Source of the DNA: Bacteroidales bacterium
GTDB lineage: Bacteria > Bacteroidota > Bacteroidia > Bacteroidales > UBA3824
Assembly: GCA_016287995.1 (NCBI GenBank)
Contig: JAEEXW010000140.1
Location: forward strand, 1-7,147
Length of the DNA stretch: 7,147 nucleotides
Direction of reading: 5' to 3'
Position numbers and translations under genes: made by a program. Positions 1 to 6,211 of the stretch are shown piece by piece (within the stretch, counting starts at the first letter, position 1; every line of letters begins with the position of its first letter). The notes beneath the pieces are model-generated. The model did not search any database and had not been told where the DNA came from. It saw only the letters and a list, made by a program, of their open reading frames with translations.

Positions 1-49
1 TAAATCCCGCCCCACCGGTAATTACAATGTTTCTTTTTCTGTTAGTCAT
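1..49 (-). CDS. NAD-dependent epimerase/dehydratase family protein, N-terminal fragment
   Basis: Only the first 16 codons lie in the window, and the gene continues past the left edge. The reading is MTNRKRNIVITGGAGF, a basic start followed by a beta strand and the beginning of the glycine-rich TGGAGFxG loop. That loop binds NAD(P) in extended short-chain dehydrogenases such as dTDP-glucose 4,6-dehydratase, UDP-glucose 4-epimerase and related sugar-nucleotide enzymes. The NIVITGGAGF wording resembles RfbB-type dehydratases of Bacteroidota, but 16 residues cannot settle the substrate, so no symbol is given. The gene lies 48 bp downstream of recQ on the same strand and could be read through from it, although it also has its own promoter candidate. 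The start is preceded by A/T-rich sequence with no Shine-Dalgarno motif. Confidence 0.72.
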   Translation of the reverse strand, partial: MTNRKRNIVITGGAGF

Positions 50-78
50 AATTTTTTATTATTAATTTTTTTCCGCCA

Positions 79-110
79 CAAAATTAATCAAAATATTTCA
101 TTCTCCCAAA
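79..110 (-). promoter_or_regulatory. Candidate Bacteroidota-type promoter for the epimerase gene
   Basis: Read on the minus strand, TTTG (complement of 107-110) is followed after 20 bp by TAATTTTG (complement of 79-86). This fits the Bacteroidota sigma consensus, a -33 TTTG and a -7 TAnnTTTG separated by about 19-21 bp. Transcription would begin near 72-75, leaving a leader of about 25 nt before the ATG at 49. The upstream element lies inside the last codons of recQ. It is a pattern match only, in AT-rich DNA where chance matches occur. Confidence 0.5.
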
Positions 111-2008
111 TAAAGCAAACCGTCATCTTTTAAAACTAATACACCGTCGTTTTGCATTTTAAAAACTATATTTTTCACAAAATCAGATTTGTATTCACCG
201 TAAAAATCCAAAATCTTATCAATACTTTGCGGCTCTTTTTTCACCAAAGCATAAACCGCATCAAAAACCTTGTCAAACACTTCCGGCTCTGAGGTTTTCT
301 CTTTTTTCTTGCGACAAACATCACATTCGAGGCAATCTCCAACTTCTTCTTGACCAAAATACGAAATCAATTGTTTTGAACGGCAAACCTCACCGTTAAG
401 ACAATATTTTATCATGGCGTTAATCCGCGCTTCATATTTTTCTTTCAAAAGTTCGTAAGTTTCGGGCTTGATGATAAGGCTTTTCTCGTCGATACGCGCC
501 TGAGTATAAATAAGATACGGCGTTGATTTTTTCGGAATATAAGAAATTATTTTTTGCGATGCCAACTTATCCATATAACCGTAAACCACATCAACGTGGC
601 AACGCTCGCGCCGCGCTACTGCATCTTCGTCAATTTCTGCATAATCAGAAAAAATACCCTCATAACTTCTCAAAAGCATTTTTATAAAGTAATCAAAACC
701 AGTGTTTTTCACCTGAAATTTGTACAAATCCATTTGCGAAACCAAAAACTTAAATTTTGCTTTTGAAGTAACTTCGTCAGTTGTTTCAATATAACCGTTA
801 CGCTGCAAAATTTTAAGCGCACTTAACACTTGAACTTGGTTCATATTGTATTTCATAGCAAAATCATACAATTTGAACGGAAACATCGAACCCTCCGCCG
901 TTCCAATAGGAATTTGAAAATAATTTCCTAACGCATTGTAAACCTGACGTATATATTTTTTTTCGGGAAACGAGTTTGTAAGGTTTCGTTTGAGATTTGT
1001 GATGTCGGTCTGATTGTAAAGCAAAACTGCGTAAGCCTTTTTTTCGTCTCGACCGGCGCGTCCGGCCTCTTGAAAATATCCCTCAATAGAGTCAGGTAAA
1101 TCAATATGAATCACGCTTCTAACATCGGGTTTGTCAATGCCCCTTCCGAAAGCGTTAGTTGAACAAATAACGCGAATATTTCCGTTTTTCCACTGCTCCT
1201 GACGGTAATTTTTCCACTCCTGTGTCAGCCCCGCATGAAAATAATCCGCCGAAATATTGTTTTTTTGCAAAAATTCAGCCGCCTCTTTCGTTCGTTTACG
1301 ATTTCTGACATAGACAATGCCCGTTCCGGGTTGAGAGTTAAGTATACGTAACATATAATTGTCCTTGTCATCAACCTTTCTGACAATGTAAATCAAGTTT
1401 TTACGCTCAAAACTTTTCTGAAAAAGATTTTTTTCCTTAAACAAAAGTTTTTTCTGAATGTCATCGGCGACTTCTTTTGTCGCAGTTGCTGTCAGCGCAA
1501 GAACGGGAACCTTCGGCAACATCTTTCTAACATCTGCGATTTTAAGGTATGACGGACGGAAATCGTAGCCCCACTGCGAAATACAATGCGCCTCGTCAAC
1601 AGCCAAAATGTTAACGTTGATTTGCTTTATTTTTTCGTTAAAAAGTGGCGTAAAAAGCCGCTCCGGCGAAAGATAAAGAAATTTTGTACTACCGAGAATA
1701 CAAGAATCAAACGCGCTAATAATTTCTTGCTGCGTCATGCCGGAATATACGGCTACGGCTCTAATATTTCTGCGTCTGAGGTTTTCCACTTGGTCTTTCA
1801 TTAAGGCGATAAGCGGTGTTATAACTATACACACGCCCTCTTTTGCAAGTGCGGGGACTTGAAAAATTATGCTTTTTCCACCGCCCGTGGGCAAAAGTCC
1901 AAGAGTGTCTTTTCCGTACTCAGCAACAGAGCGGATAATATCTTCCTGCAACGGACGAAAACCGTCATAGCCCCAATACTTTTTTAATATGTCGGAGTAA
2001 ATACTCAT
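98..2008 (-). CDS. recQ: RecQ-family ATP-dependent DNA helicase, short form without HRDC
   Basis: This is a 636-residue cytoplasmic 3'-5' DNA helicase of superfamily 2, a family that acts in recombination and repair at stalled forks. Visible motifs, in order, are motif 0 FRPLQ (17-21), Walker A LLPTGGGKS (38-46, K45), Walker B DEAH (138-141), the RecQ aromatic-rich loop CISQWGYDFRPSY (142-154), motif III TATAT (173-177), motif V around 283-292 and motif VI QEAGRAGRD (313-321). A four-cysteine zinc site follows at C542, C559, C562 and C565. About 190 residues separate the helicase core from the zinc site, including a winged-helix-like stretch near 375-410; in E. coli RecQ the zinc site follows the core directly. 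The last 70 residues do not resemble HRDC. The start is supported by the usual RecQ N-terminus beginning just before the ILKKYWGY-type motif. The gene is divergent from the chaperone operon. Confidence 0.95.
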   Translation of the reverse strand: MSIYSDILKKYWGYDGFRPLQEDIIRSVAEYGKDTLGLLPTGGGKSIIFQVPALAKEGVCIVITPLIALMKDQVENLRRRNIRAVAVYSGMTQQEIISAFDSCILGSTKFLYLSPERLFTPLFNEKIKQINVNILAVDEAHCISQWGYDFRPSYLKIADVRKMLPKVPVLALTATATKEVADDIQKKLLFKEKNLFQKSFERKNLIYIVRKVDDKDNYMLRILNSQPGTGIVYVRNRKRTKEAAEFLQKNNISADYFHAGLTQEWKNYRQEQWKNGNIRVICSTNAFGRGIDKPDVRSVIHIDLPDSIEGYFQEAGRAGRDEKKAYAVLLYNQTDITNLKRNLTNSFPEKKYIRQVYNALGNYFQIPIGTAEGSMFPFKLYDFAMKYNMNQVQVLSALKILQRNGYIETTDEVTSKAKFKFLVSQMDLYKFQVKNTGFDYFIKMLLRSYEGIFSDYAEIDEDAVARRERCHVDVVYGYMDKLASQKIISYIPKKSTPYLIYTQARIDEKSLIIKPETYELLKEKYEARINAMIKYCLNGEVCRSKQLISYFGQEEVGDCLECDVCRKKKEKTSEPEVFDKVFDAVYALVKKEPQSIDKILDFYGEYKSDFVKNIVFKMQNDGVLVLKDDGLLYLGE

Positions 2009-2026
2009 AATGAGAAAAAATTTACT

Positions 2027-2058
2027 TTTGCAAAGATAATATTTTTTTAGTAACTTTG
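2027..2058 (+). promoter_or_regulatory. Candidate promoter of the PPIase-surA-moxR operon
   Basis: TTTG at 2027-2030 and TAACTTTG at 2051-2058 are separated by 20 bp, an exact fit to the Bacteroidota -33/-7 consensus. Transcription would start near 2063-2066, about 15 nt before the ATG at 2080. It is the only intergenic space ahead of the four rightward genes, so it is the best candidate for driving all of them. Confidence 0.6.
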
Positions 2059-2064
2059 CGCAAA
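2031..2064 (-). promoter_or_regulatory. Candidate recQ promoter
   Basis: On the minus strand, TATCTTTG (complement of 2031-2038) matches the Bacteroidota -7 element TAnnTTTG. The nearest upstream TTTG is the complement of 2061-2064, 22 bp away, slightly more than the usual 19-21 bp. Transcription would begin near 2024-2027, giving a leader of roughly 17 nt before the recQ ATG. The elements interlock with those of the opposite-strand promoter. The wide spacing lowers confidence. Confidence 0.4.
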
Positions 2065-2079
2065 ATTTTTTGTTAAAGA

Positions 2080-3954
2080 ATGTACAGAATTGTTTTTATC
2101 ATATTTTTTACATTTTCGTTTTTGACTTTAAAGGCTCAAACTCTCTTTTCTATTGACGGCAAAAATGTCAATATGGACGAGTTTAACGCTGATAGTCAGG
2201 GTGTTATAAAAGAAGAAGACGATTGGGATTTCAACCGTTTGGTAGAAATGTACGCCGATTATAGATTAGAGGTTTATGACGCGAAACAAAGAAAACTTGA
2301 CACGTCGAAAGTTTACCGTCAAGCGGTTAACTATTACGGCAACTTTTTAATCACGCAGCATGTTTTCTCATCGGAAACCGCTCAAAAGTATTTAAAAGAA
2401 AGTGTTGAACGCTCAAAATACCAATACAGAGTAAGTTACATAAAAGTAAAAATTTCCGCTAATTCAAAAACCGATACTTTGGTTGCTTACAGAAAAGCGA
2501 TGAAGATAAGAGACAGACTATTAAGCGGTTATAATTTTTCGAGGCTCGCCCGTCAACTCTCTGACGACGAAAACGCAAGTTTTAACGGCGGACTTCTTGG
2601 TTGGGTTGCTCCGTGCGACTTCAACTGCGGCTACACGGCTGAAAATTACATTATTTCGCATTATGACCAGACAGAATGGTCGATGCCCGTTAGAAGCGGC
2701 GATTTTTTCTACATCATAAAAGTAGAAGGCAAACGTGAAGCAGTATCAACTGTAACACTCGGCATAGTATTAAAATATAAGAAAAAATCCCCGCTTTACA
2801 ACGATTCAATCCGCAATGTTATAAGCGAGGCCTACAAGGATTTGAATAACGGTACAAGTCTTTTGACCGTTCAGGAAAAATATTCCGAATTTCCGCACAA
2901 AACTTTTGAAACAAGTTTGGAGAGCGCGTACAAGCATTTTTCAACGCAAATTTCCAAGACCGAAAAAATTGGTGATTTGTCACCGGTTTTTGAGACGGAT
3001 TATTTTATCGGTTTTGTAAAACTCGAAAACAGAACTCTAAAAGTTTTTGACGAAAATTATACCAAAGAAATTGAAGAAAAATTTTACGGCAACAACGCTT
3101 ATAAAAAGTGTTATGATGATTTTTTTGATTCCTTAAAAGTCAATTCGGGCTATAAAAAATTATCGTCAATAAAACCGCTTTACAAACTTTTTCCTGACTC
3201 AACAATCTACATGGGCAAATGGAAACCCGAAGGATATTTAGGCTTTTATTCTGACCCGCTTTTCAAATTTTACGGCACAGAATACACCTTAGGCGATTTT
3301 GCGCAGTATGTTTACGACACGCAGTCAGAATCGCCCTACGATGCAATAGAACATTATCTTCAAGAAAAATACGACGAATATTTGAGAATGTTGGCGGGAC
3401 TCAAAATTTTTGAAATCTTAAAAAACAACAAAAATTATATTTCAAAAATGAGGGTTTTCTCCAATTACGAACTTTATAAATTAGCAGAAAACAAGAATGG
3501 ATTCTTGCAAAATGCCTCTGACGAGCAAAAAGTTTACGCTTTTTATAAAACTTCCGGACTGTCATACAAAACAAGCCATGTTCTCCAAATTGATTTTTAT
3601 GATTATTTAACAGATAAAAACCGCAAAAAAGCCCTTAAATTTGTACAAAAAAACGGCGGCGGTAAAGAAACTTCATTTTTGAAACCCATTAAAAGCGGTG
3701 TATTTCAAAAAGGAGACAACCCACTTGCTGACAAAATTATAAACGACTATGATTCAGGTAATTATGGCAAAATAACCGTTCTTGAAAACGAACATATTTT
3801 GGCAGTTACTACAATCGAAAAACTGCCGGAAGATTTGTCGGCGAAAGAAATTCACCCTTTGGTATATTTGCATTATATTCAAAGCCAAAAAGAAAATTAC
3901 ATAAAAGATTTAAGACGAAAATATAAACTTGAAATATGGGAAAATACAAAATAA
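2080..3954 (+). CDS. Exported SurA/PpiC-like periplasmic folding factor, long form (624 aa)
   Basis: The N-terminus MYRIVFIIFFTFSFLTLKAQ is a typical signal peptide with cleavage near Ala19-Gln20, so the mature protein is probably periplasmic. An N-terminal SurA-like segment (about 22-110) leads into a parvulin-like module at 114-220, recognised by RVSYIKV (117-123), FSRLARQLSDD (153-163), FNGGLLGW (168-175) and FFYIIKVEG (209-217). A weaker second module (about 223-320) ends in FETDYFIGFVKL. The region 380-624 has no clear named domain; LFKFYGTEYTLGDFAQYV (394-411) looks like a repeat of the segment near 22-36. Both histidines of the parvulin active site appear to be tyrosine (Y120, Y211), so prolyl isomerase activity is doubtful. 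It may hold unfolded outer-membrane proteins, inferred from the family and from adjacent surA. The stop codon lies inside the next gene. Confidence 0.85.
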   Translation: MYRIVFIIFFTFSFLTLKAQTLFSIDGKNVNMDEFNADSQGVIKEEDDWDFNRLVEMYADYRLEVYDAKQRKLDTSKVYRQAVNYYGNFLITQHVFSSETAQKYLKESVERSKYQYRVSYIKVKISANSKTDTLVAYRKAMKIRDRLLSGYNFSRLARQLSDDENASFNGGLLGWVAPCDFNCGYTAENYIISHYDQTEWSMPVRSGDFFYIIKVEGKREAVSTVTLGIVLKYKKKSPLYNDSIRNVISEAYKDLNNGTSLLTVQEKYSEFPHKTFETSLESAYKHFSTQISKTEKIGDLSPVFETDYFIGFVKLENRTLKVFDENYTKEIEEKFYGNNAYKKCYDDFFDSLKVNSGYKKLSSIKPLYKLFPDSTIYMGKWKPEGYLGFYSDPLFKFYGTEYTLGDFAQYVYDTQSESPYDAIEHYLQEKYDEYLRMLAGLKIFEILKNNKNYISKMRVFSNYELYKLAENKNGFLQNASDEQKVYAFYKTSGLSYKTSHVLQIDFYDYLTDKNRKKALKFVQKNGGGKETSFLKPIKSGVFQKGDNPLADKIINDYDSGNYGKITVLENEHILAVTTIEKLPEDLSAKEIHPLVYLHYIQSQKENYIKDLRRKYKLEIWENTK

Positions 3955-4826
3955 CATTGCTGTTATCTGCATTGTTGTTAATTGGTTCGTGTGCCAAAGA
4001 AGACAAATTCAACGGTAAAACACCGTTAGTAAAAGTTTATGATAGTTATCTCTTTTTTGAAGACCTTGAAGACTTGATACCGCGCGGTCTATCTACCGAA
4101 GATAGTGCGGCAAAAGTCAACAATTACATAAACGTTTGGGCAAAACAACAACTCATGATAAAAAAAGCGGAACTAAACCTCACGCAAGAACAAAAAAACG
4201 TTGAGAAAAAATTGGAGGAATACCGCAACAATCTACTGATATACAAATATAAAGATGAATTTATTTCGCAAAATCTTGATACTGTTGTAACAGTGCAACA
4301 AGCAAGGGATTATTACGAAAAACATCAAGACGATTTCAAACTGAACTCGTCAATGGTAAGAGTTGTTTGCGTTTTAGTTGACGATGAACCTTCAACAATT
4401 AAAGAAATGAAAAAATTGTTGGAATATAAAAACGATATAGACTCTGCCGCACTTATAGAATACGTCAAAGAAAACGCCCAAAATTACAACGATTTTGACG
4501 GACGCTGGATAACGCTCAGACAATTATGCGATGTTTTGCCGGGTGTTATAAGCGAAAGAAACGAAATTCTGAAAGTACACGGCATTATCTCGCTTGACGA
4601 ACAAGACCACAGCATTTGGCTTGTTAAAATCAAAGATTATACTCCGGTAGGTTCAAAAACGCCTTTTGAAACTGCCCGTTATTTTATCGAACAAAGTATA
4701 ATAAATACGCGCAAAAATAAGTTAATAAGCGAGTTAGAAAAAAGTGTTTACGACAAAGCCGTAACAGACGGTAATCTTGAATATTTCAACAAACCCGCAC
4801 AAAAAACAGATCAAAAAAATGATTAA
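3936..4826 (+). CDS. SurA-like lipoprotein with degenerate parvulin domain (296 aa)
   Basis: A lipoprotein signal peptide ends in the lipobox IGSC, with lipidation predicted at C19. The next residues, A-K-E-D-K (20-24), fit the X-K-(D/E)2-X lipoprotein export signal described in Capnocytophaga and relatives, so surface display is possible. Residues about 30-135 form a helix-rich SurA N-like chaperone region, with a charged, coiled-coil-prone stretch at 78-108. Residues 140-235 keep the outline of a parvulin domain (RVVCVLV at 142-148, SIWLVKIKDY at 226-235) but lack the GG-LGW core, and C145 and W228 occupy the places of the active-site histidines. A PpiC-type C-terminal helix follows (about 245-275). 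The gene begins 19 bp before the preceding stop, implying translational coupling. The likely role is as a non-catalytic partner in outer-membrane-protein folding; this is inferred from family and position. Confidence 0.82.
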   Translation: MGKYKITLLLSALLLIGSCAKEDKFNGKTPLVKVYDSYLFFEDLEDLIPRGLSTEDSAAKVNNYINVWAKQQLMIKKAELNLTQEQKNVEKKLEEYRNNLLIYKYKDEFISQNLDTVVTVQQARDYYEKHQDDFKLNSSMVRVVCVLVDDEPSTIKEMKKLLEYKNDIDSAALIEYVKENAQNYNDFDGRWITLRQLCDVLPGVISERNEILKVHGIISLDEQDHSIWLVKIKDYTPVGSKTPFETARYFIEQSIINTRKNKLISELEKSVYDKAVTDGNLEYFNKPAQKTDQKND

Positions 4827-6207
4827 ATTAAATAAAATTAGAATTATTCCGGTAGTTTTGTCCTTGTTGGCGTTTTCTTCTTCATCGGCACAAAACATAA
4901 AACAAGAAACACCAAAGGATACTATCATTGTTGATAAAGTTGTAGGCATAGTAGGCAATAAAATCATACTTGAATCAACCGTTCAAGAGCAGTTAGTTCA
5001 GGCTAAGGCTCATAACAAAAACGTCAGCAAATGCAGCATTTATGAAGATATGCTGTATAACAAACTGCTTGTTACTCAGGCAGAAATAGACTCTTTGGAG
5101 GTTACGGAAAAAGAAGTGGATGCCGAAATCCAAAACCGTATGCAAGGCTTTATAGACCAACTCGGCGGAATCAGCAAAGTTGAAGAGTATTTCAACAAGC
5201 CAATCGGCGAAATCAAAGAGGATTTGCGCGACATCACCGAAGACCAACTTCTCTCTCAACGCGAGCGTAATCAAATCACAAAAGACATAAAAATTACGCC
5301 CTCTGAAGTCAATAAGTTCTACAAAACGCTTTCCAAAGATTCGTTGCCGCTGATTGACTTGACGATAGAAATGAACCAAATCGTCTTCTATCCGGAAATC
5401 TCGAAAACGGACATCGAAAACGTTAAAAAACGTCTTCTTGATATTAAAAACGAAGTTTTAAACGAAGGTGCACTTTTTGAAACCAAAGCCATTTTGTATT
5501 CGGAAGACCCCGGCTCTTCGGCAAAAGGCGGCGAACTCGGCATGATGTCAAGAGGTGAACTCGTACCTGAATTTGCAACGGCGGCTTTCGCGTTGAAAAA
5601 AGATTCTATTTCGGATGTCATAAAATCGGATTTCGGATACCACATTATCCAACTAATTGACCGTAAAGGCGAAAGAATCAACGTCCGCCATATTTTGATG
5701 AAACCGAAATTCAGCATGGCAGCAAAAAACAAGGCCAAAAAAACCGCTGACAGCGTTTACACGGCTTTAACCGAAAAAAAATACAGTTTTGAAGACGCGG
5801 CAAAACTGTTTTCCGAGGACGACAAAACCGCTAAAAACGGCGGACTTGTTGTAAACCCGTATTCCGGCAACGCCAAATTTGAGGTTGACCAGATTTTGCC
5901 CGCAACGTATTACAACATAAAAAATCTTGAAGAGGGCGAATTTTCCAAGCCTTTTGAAACTTACGACGACAAAGGCAACACGGTCTACAAAATCATTTTG
6001 ATAAAGTCAAAAGTTTTGCCACATCAAGCCTCCATAGAGACTGATTATCAAGAGATTCAGGATATGGCTATGGACAAAAAATACAAAAAGGCATACGACA
6101 AATGGATTGGCGAAAAAGCACAGTCAACATACATAAGAATTGATAAAAGTTACAAAAGTTGTCCGTTTGAATACGACGGTTGGCTTCACACAGACTTAAA
6201 AAAATAG
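4819..6207 (+). CDS. surA: Periplasmic chaperone SurA, two parvulin domains (462 aa)
   Basis: SurA escorts unfolded outer-membrane proteins through the periplasm to the BAM machinery. Numbering here is from the ATG at 4819, chosen because it gives a clean signal peptide (MIKLNKIRIIPVVLSLLAFS, cleavage near Ala24-Gln25) and an 8-bp overlap with the upstream gene. An in-frame ATG at 4777 would add 14 polar residues ahead of the signal peptide. An N-terminal SurA domain spans about 35-175. Parvulin domain 1 (about 183-284) contains YSEDPGSSAKGGELG (227-241) and FGYHIIQLIDR (272-282). Parvulin domain 2 (about 287-398) begins with NVRHILMKP (288-296) and has FSEDDKTAKNGG (331-342). A C-terminal helix follows, with C448 near the end. 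The length is similar to E. coli SurA (428). Each domain appears to keep only one active-site histidine (H275 and H291). Confidence 0.88.
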   Translation: MIKLNKIRIIPVVLSLLAFSSSSAQNIKQETPKDTIIVDKVVGIVGNKIILESTVQEQLVQAKAHNKNVSKCSIYEDMLYNKLLVTQAEIDSLEVTEKEVDAEIQNRMQGFIDQLGGISKVEEYFNKPIGEIKEDLRDITEDQLLSQRERNQITKDIKITPSEVNKFYKTLSKDSLPLIDLTIEMNQIVFYPEISKTDIENVKKRLLDIKNEVLNEGALFETKAILYSEDPGSSAKGGELGMMSRGELVPEFATAAFALKKDSISDVIKSDFGYHIIQLIDRKGERINVRHILMKPKFSMAAKNKAKKTADSVYTALTEKKYSFEDAAKLFSEDDKTAKNGGLVVNPYSGNAKFEVDQILPATYYNIKNLEEGEFSKPFETYDDKGNTVYKIILIKSKVLPHQASIETDYQEIQDMAMDKKYKKAYDKWIGEKAQSTYIRIDKSYKSCPFEYDGWLHTDLKK

Positions 6208-6211
6208 AAAA

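Noticed and set aside
50..97. Rho-independent terminator between recQ and the epimerase gene
   Set aside because: The gap is AT-rich with T and A runs but no GC stem-loop, so no terminator could be supported.
554..766. Plus-strand short open frame within recQ
   Set aside because: It is opposite to conserved recQ coding sequence and has no recognisable motif.
4777..4818. Upstream in-frame ATG giving SurA 14 extra residues
   Set aside because: The extension is polar and lysine-rich, sits ahead of a clear signal peptide and would overlap the upstream gene by 50 bp. The ATG at 4819 gives an ordinary exported protein and an 8-bp overlap.
4993..5379. Minus-strand open frame of 128 codons inside surA
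   Set aside because: It lies wholly antisense to a well-supported gene, has no recognisable motif, and reflects codon bias of the opposite strand.
5388..5738. Minus-strand open frame of 116 codons inside surA
   Set aside because: It is antisense to the conserved parvulin region and its composition mirrors that gene. No domain or promoter supports it.
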